Part shown: piece by piece, positions 52,090 to 63,129 of the stretch | Position numbering within the stretch: position 1 is the stretch's first letter | How the letters are laid out: every line of letters begins with the position of its first letter | NCBI GenBank assembly: GCA_015680685.1 | Contig: MNCI01000958.1 | Location: 145,646 to 209,645, forward strand | Origin: Gnetum montanum | Taxonomy: Eukaryota > Streptophyta > Gnetopsida > Gnetales > Gnetaceae | Reading direction: 5' to 3' | DNA length: 64,000 nucleotides | Made by a program: the position numbers and the translations under genes | Notes under the pieces: model-generated | What the model saw: only the letters and a program-made list of their open reading frames with translations | Databases searched by the model: none | Told to the model about the DNA's origin: nothing

Positions 52090-53495
52090 CTTGAAGACAA
52101 TCATAGAGGCGATTGAACCCTAAGTTGAAGCAAGTAGTTAAGGAAGAAATCAAACAGCTTCTCAAGGCTAGGTTCATATACCCCATTGCTGATAATGAAT
52201 GGGTTAGCCCCTTAGTTATAGTGCCTAAAAATGGAGGTAAATGGAGGATGTGCATAGATTTTAGGCTACTAAATATGGCAACATTCAAAGATCACTTTCC
52301 ATTGCCATTTGTCGACCAAGTCTTAGACATCATCGTAGGGCATCGCTATTATAGTTTTCTGGATGGATATAGCAGATATAACCAAATACAAATAGCCCCA
52401 GAAGACCAAGCCAAGACTATGTTCACCAGTCCTTGGGGAATGTTTGCATTCAAACATATGCCATTTGGCTTGTGCAATGCCCTTGCAACATTTCAATGAC
52501 TAGTTCTAAGCATATTCCAATAGCAGATAGGGAATGGCATGGAGGTCTTTATGGATGACTTCTCCACTTATGGAGCAAACTTTGATCAAGCCTTGGATCG
52601 GTTGGAGAAAGTGTTAAAAAGATGTGTAGAAACCAATTTAAGGCTCAACTGGCAGAAAAGCCATTTGATGGTCCAAGAAGGCATAGTACTAGGACACAAA
52701 ATCTCACACACAGGGATAGAGGTAGACCCTTAGAAAATCAAAATTATCCAAGGAATTACCCATCAATCGAAAACTATCAAAGATATTCGGTCATTCCTTG
52801 GACATACTGGCTACTATAGGAGATTTATTGAGAACTTTTCAAAGATTATCAAACCATTGGTGGAATTAATGAAAAAGGGTGTACCTTTCAAGTGGACCAG
52901 GGAATGCGAATTAGCTTTCCAAACTCTGAAACAGAAGCTAGTAGAAACACCCATTCTACAAACTCTTAACTGGTCCAAATCATTCCATATCATGATTGAT
53001 GCATCCAATTATGCTTTAGGAGTTGTACTTACATAGTTAGATGACCAGAAGCATTCTTATTACATCCACTGTGCAAGTAGAAGTATCGCTAGTGCACAAC
53101 TTAACTACACTACCACAGAGAAAGAATTAATGGTTGTAGTGTTTGCACTAGAAAAGTTTAAACACTATGTATTAGGATATAAAGTATATATACATACAAA
53201 TCATAGTGTAATTTGGTTCCTCATGAATAAGCCAATGGTAAGCCCTCGTATCATACGATGGCTTGTAATCTTACAAGAGTTTGATTTAATGATGAACGAT
53301 TGTAAGGGCACCAAGAATGTAGTTGCTGATCATTTATCTTGGTTGCGATGGGACAAAAAAGAGGATGAGTATCCAATTTCTGATCATTTCCCTAATGAAT
53401 CCCTCTTTGCTAGTGGAGTGAATAATCAATCATCCATGGAGACAAACTGGTATAGTAGCATTCTTACCTATCTCCTCACCCAACAAACACCATAA
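52090..53495 (+). pseudogene. Athila reverse transcriptase and RNase H
   Basis: RT motifs appear in order: FIYPIADNEWVSPLVIVPKN, GGKWRMCIDFRLLN, FPLPFVDQVLD, YYSFLDGYSRYNQI, MPFGLCNALATFQ, FMDDFSTYG (52548) and LGHKISHTGIEVDP. The connection (RSFLGHTGYYRRFI) and RNase H (MIDASNYALGVVL, TEKELMVVVFALEKFKHY) follow. Stops occur after ATFQ (TGA, probably from CGA), after VDP (TAG), and in RNase H (TAG, probably from CAG). The catalytic FMDD is kept. Confidence 0.88.
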
Positions 53496-54731
53496 GAGTT
53501 AAACCTTAAGAAGAAACAATAGTTTCTTCATCAAGCCAAGTACTTTATGGAGATCAATGGGTAACTTTACAAAGTGTGTCCCGATGGCTTGGTTCGATGG
53601 TGTGTTCCCAATATAGATCAACTGCGAGTTCTCCAAGATGCTCATGAGGGTCCTTGTGGGGGTCATTACGCTAGGAGATGAACAACCATTAAGATCCTAC
53701 TTGTAGGATATTATTGGGCTACATTATTTCGAGACGTCCATCATTTCATCCAATCTTGTGAGCACTATCAATGTGATGGTGGAATGACTACTAGAATGGA
53801 GGGTCTGCAACAATGGATTTAACCTTTAGAACCCTTCGACATTTGGGGAATTGATTTTATGGGGTCGATTACACCAATGTCTAGTGGAAAAGCTTATATT
53901 ATTGTTGCCATTGATTACCTAACAGAATAGGACGAAGTAGCTACTATTAAAGATTGTACATCATCTACAGCTACACGATTTGTTCAACAACAAATCATAA
54001 ATAGGTTTGGTATGCCACGTGCACTTATTTTAGACAATGGTACATACTTCACAAGTGCAACTTTTCAGAAATTAATGCAACGCTTAGGGGTTGAGCATAA
54101 ATTAACTACACCATACCACCCCCAAGCGAATGGTCAAGCAGAAGTCACCAACATGGAGATTACGAAGATATTGACAATAACCATTAGAAAGTTTAGGTGA
54201 GACTAGAGCACTAAACTGAACGATGCTCTTTGGGCATACCGCTCCACATGGAAATTCCCTATAGGATACTCTCCCTATGAGTTAGTGTACGATAAATTAT
54301 CAATGCTTCCCATTCAAACTGAGCTCTGTACACTATCCACAACATGTGATCTCAACCTTGACCTTGATCTAGCACAGAAACAATGGTTAGTAATCCTTAA
54401 CTTGCTAGATGAAAATCGATTAGCTACCTTGTCATCTAACGAATTGGATAAGGCCTTCAATAAACAACGTTATGACCTAAGAATTAGGAAAGTTAAATAT
54501 CAGTCATGAGATAAGGTTCTCTACTGGAATCCCACACATGTGCCAGAACATACTAAATTTCAAACACTGTGGGAAGGACCTTATATTATTTATGCAACTT
54601 TTCCTTTAGGGGCTATGAAAATATACAAACCTAAGAGCTTAGATAAAAAATGTTTGGTCAACGTGCAACAAACCAAACCTTTTCAGGAGCTTAGGATAGC
54701 CAGTACATATGCTACCTCTCTTGATGGATAA
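53496..54731 (+). pseudogene. Athila integrase
   Basis: The zinc region reads AHEGPCGGHYARR with a later SCEHYQ, where the second Cys of the usual CxxC is Tyr. The core has GIDFMGS, LILDNGTYF and GQAEVTN, the three D,D,E positions. The C-terminus has EHTKFQTLWEGPYIIY. Stops occur at RR-stop-TT (TGA), LTE-stop-DE (TAG), FR-stop-D-stop-ST and QS-stop-DK; all sit where relatives have Arg or Trp and fit single transitions. Confidence 0.85.
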
Positions 54732-54903
54732 CCCTGCTCACTATTTTGGATCTCCTCCTTCCAACTTAGTCATGGGGGAGATGGCCACCTATGCTAACCG
54801 TTCTAGGCTCTCAGTTCTTTTTGAATTTTTGTTTTACACATTTTTTCAACTTTTCTTATTTTTGTTTTACACCATTGTTCATGTTTTTATTATTTCTTTG
54901 TTT

Positions 54904-55071
54904 NNNNNNNNNNNNNNNNNNNNNNNNNNNNNNNNNNNNNNNNNNNNNNNNNNNNNNNNNNNNNNNNNNNNNNNNNNNNNNNNNNNNNNNNNNNNNNNNN
55001 NNNNNNNNNNNNNNNNNNNNNNNNNNNNNNNNNNNNNNNNNNNNNNNNNNNNNNNNNNNNNNNNNNNNNNN
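54904..55071. other. Assembly gap (168 N)
   Basis: A run of N of possibly arbitrary length lies just after the integrase, beside T-rich sequence (TTTTTCAACTTTTC, TTTTGTTTTACACC) and before A-rich sequence. Anything encoded here is unknown. Confidence 0.98.
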
Positions 55072-56482
55072 TGAGTGAATAAAAATAAGTCTTTGCATGG
55101 TGTGGTTCTCATGCATAAACATCAAAAAAAAAAGAGAAAAAAGAGAAAAAAGTGAGAATTCAAAGCACACCATTAAACATAATAAAGCAATATGGGCTAT
55201 AAGCACTGGTTATGGCACTGGAAAGACATGTTACCCATGCTTGAAGGTTCCCTCTAACTAAGGCCCTTTCTTACTTCCTGCTTCTCCATCTCACTATCCT
55301 TGGGATGGTGGTCACTCTTTGTGGAAGCATTCTTGTTGCCTCAAGAGGATGGATTGGCCAAGTGAATTGATGTAAGATCACTGAATGTGGTTGGTTTGAG
55401 TCTGGATTTGGGATGAGTTCTACTTAGTTATCTTAACCATGAAATACACAAGGGGCTTTACACAACTTGTTCTTGGGATTTCATTCCATTCTCTCCTCTC
55501 CATCTTTCTTCCCATTTTCCACCTCATTGTCGGTTTTATCATTAGTCTGTTTTGGGTTGATGCATTATTTTTCTTTGGTGAATTCTTGTGGGTAAGTTTT
55601 GAACTCTTACTTCCAAATGACATTCCTAGAGCCTACGGACTCTTTGGTTTGTGGGTTTATCAGGGCATAAAGGGCATGAGCCTACTTTGGGGAGGACCTA
55701 CTGGCATTTCTTTTTGATGCAATTATTAAGTTCTTTTCCTTAAACGTTTCTTACAATTAATCATCTCTTGTTTCATCCCCATCCATGACATCCATTTTAT
55801 TTGCATTTCCGTTGTTATTTTTTCCCATCTTTCTTGTTCCTCATATTTTTCCAACTTATACCTACTAGAGGTTTGCTCTTAGTCGTGGGGGCCCTAGCAC
55901 AAATTTTTTAATTTTCTCCATTTTACTATTCACCTAACCCCTACACCTTGGGTAGTCACCTGTGATAAATCTCCGAACCAATTTTTTCCATAACGACAAC
56001 TCAACCAATGCGCTTCATATCGAGGCAAGGTATCAACTACATTGTGGTTTATCTATCCTTGCTCATTTGTGATTGTGTTGTGTGTGTAGATGGCAATCAT
56101 ACAAATAATGGACTAGGCTTGGAGGAAGCACTCAGGATGGACCAAAATTGGAGCATTTACGAAAGGAGCAAGTTTGGTGGCGTGGCTATGGATAAACAAT
56201 GGAAAGCGCAATCTTGGCATTGGCAGCAACATGCTCCATCTTCTCTCTCTCTCTCTTTTTCTCTTCAAGCTGCCAAATAGAGGCTTGGATGCCATTTATG
56301 TACAAGTGTTAACCACAATGGTCATGAACACTAATGTTGTAATATGCTTATTGATCTATTCATTGGGGATGTTGAATCTGTCATCCCATTCCACCGTTAG
56401 TTGTCAATTAGTCAATAATCCCATACCTTCCCAATATTTTGTAAGGAACTCGAGGATGAGGTTTCATTCAGTCGTGGGGGTA
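55072..56482 (+). other. 3' internal region of the Athila element
   Basis: Athila elements often have an envelope-like frame here. I see only a hydrophobic open frame at 55439-55717 (92 codons, several Leu/Phe/Ile-rich stretches that could span membranes) and an unrecognised frame at 56008-56280. Neither can be assigned. The region ends in the polypurine tract just before 56483. Confidence 0.4.
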
Positions 56483-57434
56483 TGATTAGAGTGGTTACTC
56501 TAGCAATTATTCTAATTATTAGAGCAGTTACTCTAGCGGTTTATTCTAATTATTAGAGCAATTACTCTAGCCATTTATTCTAATTATTAAAGTGGTTACT
56601 CTAGCAGTTACTTTAGTAGTTATTCTAATTATTAGAGTGGCTACTTTAATTATTAGAGTAGTTGCTCCCAAGCCTATAAATATAGTGCCCAGGCGCACAA
56701 TTGGAAAGAAGTCTTTTAGTAGTCAAGTAGCGAAATTCTTGTAGATTGTTTGAAAGGTAGAGTATTTTCCAAGTGCCCACATCAAGAGGTCTAAGTATGG
56801 ATGGATATTTATTCGAGCATTGTGTACCTGAGTACACCTTGTGTATGGCAATAAAGACGAGCTCTTTGATTCATCCTTGCAGCACTTGAGATTTGTTTTC
56901 TTATGCATTTCTTTTATTTTATTTTCTTATGCATTTATTTTGTTTTATGCACTTTACATTTCTATTATTAGCACAACAATTCATTTTGATCAATTAAGAA
57001 AATCATTAAATTACACAAGCACGACCACTTCAAGCATGCGTGTAACGCTTGGTAACCTAATAACAATTATCATTTGGTAATCCTAGTAATGTTGCACTAG
57101 TTTAGGATGTGTACAGCAAGTGGGAACGGATGCTGATGTTAGGATTAGTTAGAACTTAGTTAATAAGTAGTTAAGTTAAATTAGTCACTTAGTTACCTCT
57201 CTCCTTCCCTACTAGCGCAAGACATAAAAACATAAAAGCTATAAAAATGATATGCCTCAGGCTTACTTAACCATACAATCGTGACATACAGGTAAGCTTG
57301 GGAAGACAATGATCAACCAACCCATCCTTGTTCGACAAGGGCACATAAGCACTTAGTCCTTGGAATTCGACCGAATTGAGCGTGAAACGCTCGTATTCGT
57401 ATGGTTGAGTGTAGGGGTACCTCCTCGCTCATCA
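56483..57434 (+). repeat. Athila element 3' LTR
   Basis: It starts TGATTAGAGTGG and ends CTCGCTCATCA, and is followed by the target duplication TTTTG. It aligns with 48882-49791 but is about 40 bases longer, mainly from one more copy of the AATTATTAGAG repeat. TATAAATATA near 56675 and AATAAAGACGAGCTC near 56851 are conserved. Confidence 0.92.
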
Positions 57435-57867
57435 TTTTGTATCCAAAATACAAAAACACAAGAATTTCATCAATAGGCTAAACAATCTCAAGTCCATAAG
57501 TCGATTGAAATGTTAAAACAAAGATCAACATCTACCAACTAAAGCCAAACAAGAAGCATGTGTTATGTATCATGTGAAATCTGTCTAGGTTGAGGACCTT
57601 GATGGTTAGTTTTATGTCCATTTATTTCTTTATGTATAGTCATCATGTTATGTAACCTTGTTATGTTTTAAAGTCAAGTTATAAACTACATAATAGTTAG
57701 AATTTATGTTTTATGTTAAAGTTAGATGTTAATATTAGGAGTCTTGTGAAGTTTTCTAAAACTAGAAAGAGGTGCCAATGAGTCTTCATGTTGTAATTAT
57801 ACCAAAAGTGGCAAAATATTCAACCTTTCAAATTATAAAAAAGGTGATATACCTTCATTTAACATAA

Positions 57868-58040
57868 TCATGTGGTATTAGCCTAGTGGTAAGACTCTTG
57901 ATTTGGAATTTCCAAGTCAGGAATTCAATTGTAGTGGACAATGCTTCTTTATAAAGTTCCAGTTGGACTATACATCTGGGAGTGTTCCTATATTAATAAC
58001 TATTTCACATTCATTAAAGCATTTTGAATAGTAATACTTT
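57868..58040 (+). repeat. tRNA-derived SINE-like repeat
   Basis: TAGCCTAGTGG (57879-57889) matches the pol III A-box consensus TRGCNNAGYGG. About 30 bases on, GGAATTCAATT resembles a decayed B box (GGTTCRANNCC). The layout GTGGTATTAGCCTAGTGGTA is like a tRNA 5' half, as in plant SINEs. The 3' end is uncertain and I see no target duplication. Confidence 0.5.
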
Positions 58041-58629
58041 TACATAAAACTTATTGAATGTTCTCTTTTGTTAAGGCATTTGAGTAGTAATACAAGTATT
58101 AAAGTGCTAAACTATTAAAGTTTCTTTATTTATTTGTTTCCTTTCTTTTGTTTTCTTCTTACATTCTCTTAATTAAAAATTCACAATGAATTTATCCTAA
58201 TCCTTACATTCATCCACTCTCACAATCTTCTCTCCATAATTCTTATAATAGCTTCTCTAAATTCTTTCAAGTTTTCTTACAAACATCACATAGATCTTAG
58301 TTTATCTTCTATGTTTATCTCAAGTTTATGTTAGATCTAATATCAGATATTATATTTTCATAAAGATTGCAATTGGATCCAAATGTTTATGTAAATATCT
58401 TTGAACTTGTGAATGTGTTATGTAAGATCTAATAATGAAATTTCATACTTTTGCTAGACTTTTAAAATTCTTTAAGGATCAAAACTTATTTCAAAAATAT
58501 TTGAATCTACTTTCATCATATATTATTAAGTCTTGTGATTTAGAAAGACTTTATTTAGGGGTTCTTTCAAACCCTTAAAATTTCTTAATTACCTTTGAAA
58601 TTTGATTGGAATGAAGCCTTAATTTTTTA
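58041..58629. other. AT-rich spacer
   Basis: About 590 bases between the SINE-like repeat and the next LTR. No coding, RNA or repeat structure is recognisable. It is probably an old degraded insertion or plain intergenic sequence. Confidence 0.4.
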
Positions 58630-59545
58630 TGATGCATGCTACTAAGTCGTAGTTCTGTTAGTTGCATTGACAAGACCTCATCAACGCAGCCTCATCGACT
58701 AGGTTTTGTAAATGAGGCCTAGTTGATGCATCATATCATATGTCAATGTAGCCCTGTCGACGCAGTGTCTGTAGTTAGCTATAAATACACACCCACCAGT
58801 CGCATTTATAGCAATAGAGATTGTAGTTACAGCAAAGCTCTTGTAATTTTTCCCTTTGAAAGTTAGAATTTTTTCCCGAGTGCCCATAGTAGGAGTCATT
58901 AAGTGTATAGATCTTTATTCGAGCATTGTTGTACCTAAGCATGACAATGTGTGCAGCAATAAAGATGAGCTTTCTGTAAATCTTGCAACACTTTGGATAG
59001 ATTAAATATTTTTTATGTATTTAATGTTTTTAAATATTTATTTATTGCTTTCAATTATTTATAAATGTTTCTAGTAATTAAGTTAATGAAGTAATTAAGC
59101 AAGAAATATTAAATACATAAGTACGACCACTTTGAGCGTAACATGTATTCGCTTAGTATGTCTAGTAGCTCAGCACTTGGTCACCCAATAGTGGATACGT
59201 GGGTTCAAGATGTGTATGGAAAGTGGGACTGAATACTTATGTTAGGATTAGTTAAATGCTAGTTAATTAGTTAGTTTAAATTAGTTAATCCAATTACTTT
59301 TATCTTCCTTTGAATGCCAAACCATAAAACATAAAATGATAAAAATTAGATGCCTGAATTACACTTAACCATACGAGTGTACATCACAAGTGTAATTGGG
59401 AAGACAATGATTGACCTTAAGGCATGATTCACTTCCTAGAAGACTAGTGCACTGGAAATAATAAAGTCCATGGAATTCGACCAAATTGCATGTGAACGCT
59501 TTGTGATTCGTATGGTTGGACGTAGGGGTACCTCACCGCTCATCA
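58630..59545 (+). repeat. 5' LTR of the second Athila-type element
   Basis: It shares TTTGAAAGTTAGA, AGTGCCCATAGTAGGAGT, GATCTTTATTCGAGCATTG and the CCTCACCGCTCATCA end with the upstream LTRs. TATAAATA is at 58780-58787. The U3 part is unrelated to the other LTRs and has a CATCGACTAGG / CCTAGTTGATG inverted repeat near 58693-58724. The 5' boundary is inferred. Confidence 0.7.
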
Positions 59546-59699
59546 TTAGCACTGTTGCTAGGGACTTTGTTTGCTAAACGTGTGCTATCTAGGATTAGTA
59601 AATATTATTCATATCATTGGACTAACTCAAGGTCAACATCACTCACAATGACATAGAAAACTATTAAGCACACTAGTAATTTTATTTTGTTTTGCAAAA

Positions 59700-61950
59700 T
59701 GTCTTCTTCTTCTCACGAGCACAAAGATGTCAAACCATTGGTCCCATAGGAATGCAAAATGGTATATACTCATCCAGATGAGTATGTACTAGACTTCACC
59801 TTCATCCTACATCAAGATGAATAGTTGTGATGACATGATATGAAGGGTAACATTGTCTTGCCCCCTGATCAATCTGTGTTGGGGATGCTACTTAAAACTC
59901 TTAAGAAGCTAGACATGTCAAATCTTCATGAAGAATATGTTGTGGATGGTTATGATACTCAAAACTACTGCCCTACTAAAATACAACCCAAGCAAGATTG
60001 ATGTTAGGAGAAGCTTCATGATGCTACAAAGGGGAAACATTACATTCCTACTAAATCAAGATGACAATGAGGATCCTCCCTTTGAAGGTTCTCAACATGA
60101 GGATTCTCCACACCTTATTACTAGTGATGAGGATGTGAACTTGAATTTGTGATCCACTATTCATAAACTAGGTTTAGAAAAAAGTGATAGCCAAGGTAGG
60201 GACTTGGGCAAACCTCACAATAGCAAGGAATCTAAGGATGGTGATCGTAATAAGAAAAAAAGTAGTGGCAGACATTGTGGTGGCAGTGGTGATCCACCAT
60301 CCTCTCCATCCTCTTCATACGATTCTAAACATCCATCTTCATCTGATGGTTCTCATAAAAACTGCCATCAAAATAATTGCAATGAAGGTAATCAATGAGA
60401 CAACAATGACCATGAAGGCCACCAAGATCGAAGGGGTGGCCAAACCCATCATCGATGCAGTGATGATGAAGAGCCTTTGTTAGCAACTCGAAGTATGCTC
60501 AACATTGCAAAGGTAGTTAGAATTCCAACTAAGCATATGAAAGATAATCGGATGAAGCATTTCGACATAAATAATATCTCAAGTAATTCTAATCTACAAA
60601 CACATCTACAAGCTTTCCATGATGCATGTGTCTTATAGAACATAGAAAATGAATGGCAAAAACTCAAGCTTTTCCCTAGGACACTCATCAAGGAAGCTGA
60701 AAGTTGGTACCAGTCCTTGGAATCAGAATCCATTCATAGATGGAGTACCATGTTAGAGCTATTTATGACAAATATTAGATGTACTCCAGAGTGTTTAATT
60801 TGAGAAGGCAAATCCAAGGTTGGAAACAAGAAATACATGAACCCTTGGATGCTACCATGGGTAGATACTATTCACTCTTACATCGATGCCTTGGCCATGC
60901 TTATTCTCAGAGGAAACAACTTTGCCACATTATTAATGGACTCAAAGCAGAAACTAGAAGAACCCTTGGGGTGTATGCCCAAGGGAGATTGTCGAAATTG
61001 AGAGCTCATCAGATCCAAAGGCTAATTAAGTAGGTAGAAAAAGAAGAAGGTGAGTTATGAAAAAGGGAAAGTGAAGAAGAGTATAATAGGGATCCTTCCA
61101 TCAGGAAATGAGAGGTTTGATTTTGTGATGAGGAGGAGTCACCACTTGATGAAAGGATGAATAGGAAAACCTTGCCCATCTAAAAATCTATTTCTAATAT
61201 TTTGGCAAAGGTTGATAAATTATGGGACTCTTTGGATGAAAAATTTCAAACTACTATGAAGATTGTTGAAGAATCCAAAGAGAAAAATAGTGATTCGTAA
61301 CCATAGAAGGCACAAAGAGGCTAAACATGCCTATCAAAGAGGTAAGGGAAAAGCTACAGTAGTAGAGGAAGTTGTGGAAACCAACTCTAATGATGAAACT
61401 GATTATGACATTTGTTAATACGAACATCCAAAGGGTTTTTTCCTTGTGGTGTCACACTTACAAGAGTCTAGGGTGTATGCATTAAATCCTCAACTAGCAC
61501 GTAGGTAAGCACCTAGATGATTGCCTTACCCTCAAGGCAATCCAAGACAGTTCCACCAACAACAACAAGCTTACTACCCAAGTGGAGCCCCTCCATAACC
61601 TTATGAACAATACCAATAATGGTTCCAACCACAATCGTGGGGAATGCCACTACGAAGGCAGTAGTACCCTTATAGGCAACCAAAGCCATATGAGTACTAT
61701 GTTTAGCAACCTATCTCTCCAAGAAGTTTTGCAAGTCATACCTCCTTTTAGCATCACTATTACCCTCCAGAGTACCACCAAATACATTCACCATCTACTC
61801 AAGGAAAAAACCCATATCCATACCACCCTCTGCATCCATCTGCACACATACCTCCACCTTCAACCTAGTTACCTCCTGCTTTATCCATGTAGGGTGAGAT
61901 TCCTCCACAGCTGCAACAATGAAATGCTACTAGGGTTGTACATTCACACA
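59700..61950 (+). pseudogene. Athila gag with capsid core
   Basis: It starts MSSSSHEHKDVKP and has YTHPDEYVLDFTFILHQDE, as in the upstream copy. A Ser/Asp/Lys/His-rich segment (SSPSSSYDSKHPSSSDGS) lies at 60.20-60.40 kb. The capsid core is at 60.65-61.0 kb: WQKLKLFPRTLIKEAESWYQ, HRWSTMLELFMTNI. This part is missing upstream. A later Gln/Pro-rich region reaches about 61.95 kb. Numerous stops and shifts are present. Confidence 0.75.
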
Positions 61951-62149
61951 TAGCTTTCTAGCTAAGTGGATCAGATAATCGTTCCAGGAAAAGACCCTTT
62001 TTCTGACCCAACAGTCCTCTCCAACCCTCATAATCTAGTCTAGCTGATCATCCTACATCTCCAACACCCTCATCCTCTATATCAAAATACCATCGAATGC
62101 CCTTCAAACTAAGTGCTATCTCATATTTGCATTGTAATGCTAACTCATG

Positions 62150-62730
62150 TTGTTTTTGATTGGATCAAGGCTGGCAATCTTCCCATGAAAAGATCTGACC
62201 CAAGAAGTCTACTCATTTACCTATAGATCACTAGACATGAGTCATGCAAGGCTCTTCTTGACTTTGGTTCTAGAGTTAATCTCATCTCCTATGACATGTA
62301 TAAGGCTTGGAACCTACCACCTCTTAAGAAGAGCAACATCCATCTAGAATTGGTAAATTAGTCAATTATTGTCCCTTTAGGATTAGTAGAGGACATTGTA
62401 ACCATAGTTTGTGGGTGGTCCTATCCTGTTGATTTTCTGATGATCAAGGTTGAAAACTGCAAAAGTGACTTCCCCATCATTATAGAAAGCACTTGGTTAA
62501 GCACGGTTGATGCACGTATGGGCATAAGAGACATATCTCTAAAAATATCCAAGGAAAATGAATTGGGCAAGATACAGAAGAAGCGTATTCCATGCATTAC
62601 ATATAGTGATAACAGGTGTAGTTGTGTGCAAAGAATTTGGTCCATTAAAAGTACATACATTAAAGCATGTAATCAGTGTGTGCAAGAAATCAATATTCAA
62701 AGGTGTCTATATGTAGCAGCCACAAAATAG
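62150..62730 (+). pseudogene. Athila protease, active site mutated
   Basis: ALLDFGSRVNLIS near 62250 replaces the DSG triad of the upstream copy with DFG. IVPLGLVEDIVTIVCGW and DFPIIIESTWLSTVDARMG align with the upstream copy, where the second reads MGRAW. At least one stop lies inside (TAG in ELVN-stop-SI). Confidence 0.82.
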
Positions 62731-63129
62731 GAGGGCACCTAGTGGCTGATAGCTAACTTAGATAGTAGCACATTATGTGTGGAACCAACTAAGAGCCTAA
62801 CATGTGCTTATATTGAAGGCATGGACAAAATTGAATAAGTTCATTCCCAACTCTCAAATGAAGATGATGACACTTGTTGGGAAGAGTTGGAAATCCCTAA
62901 TAACTTCAAGTAGGAGCCCATAGAGCTAAAAAAATTATCAGGTGGTATGGAATATGCATTTCTAAACAATGGTAAACTAGTCATAATTAATGCTAAACTT
63001 GCTCCTAAAAAAAGAAAAGTTATTAAAGGTAGTTAACAAATGGTCAATAACCTTTGCTTAGTCATATCTTGAGCTAACAGGAATCAATCTAAAGATATGC
63101 TAGCATCGCATTTACACTGACCTGGCCAT

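Larger units (their letters stand above)
48882..57434 (+). mobile_element. Athila-type Ty3/gypsy retrotransposon, gag-deleted
   Basis: The LTRs 48882-49791 and 56483-57434 are flanked by a perfect TTTTG target duplication (48877-48881 and 57435-57439). In order it has a decayed primer site, truncated gag (49928-50850), protease (51000-51674), RT and RNase H (about 52.1-53.5 kb), integrase (53.5-54.7 kb), an assembly gap (54904-55071), an unrecognised 3' region, and polypurine tract GTCGTGGGGGTA before the 3' LTR. The FMDDFSTYG form of the RT catalytic motif, the gag type and the primer-site remnant TTGACATCGTTGTTGGAGAC (from a TGGCGCCGTTGCCGGGGA-type site) point to the Athila clade. Many stops make it inactive. 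Compared with the element at 58630 it lacks about 1.4 kb of gag. Confidence 0.9.

Noticed and set aside
54709-55206. Open frames crossing the run of N
   Set aside because: They exist only because unknown bases contain no stop; they are artefacts.
55439-55717. Envelope-like gene of the Athila element
   Set aside because: The frame is short and hydrophobic but has no recognisable envelope feature, and the adjacent gap hides the context.
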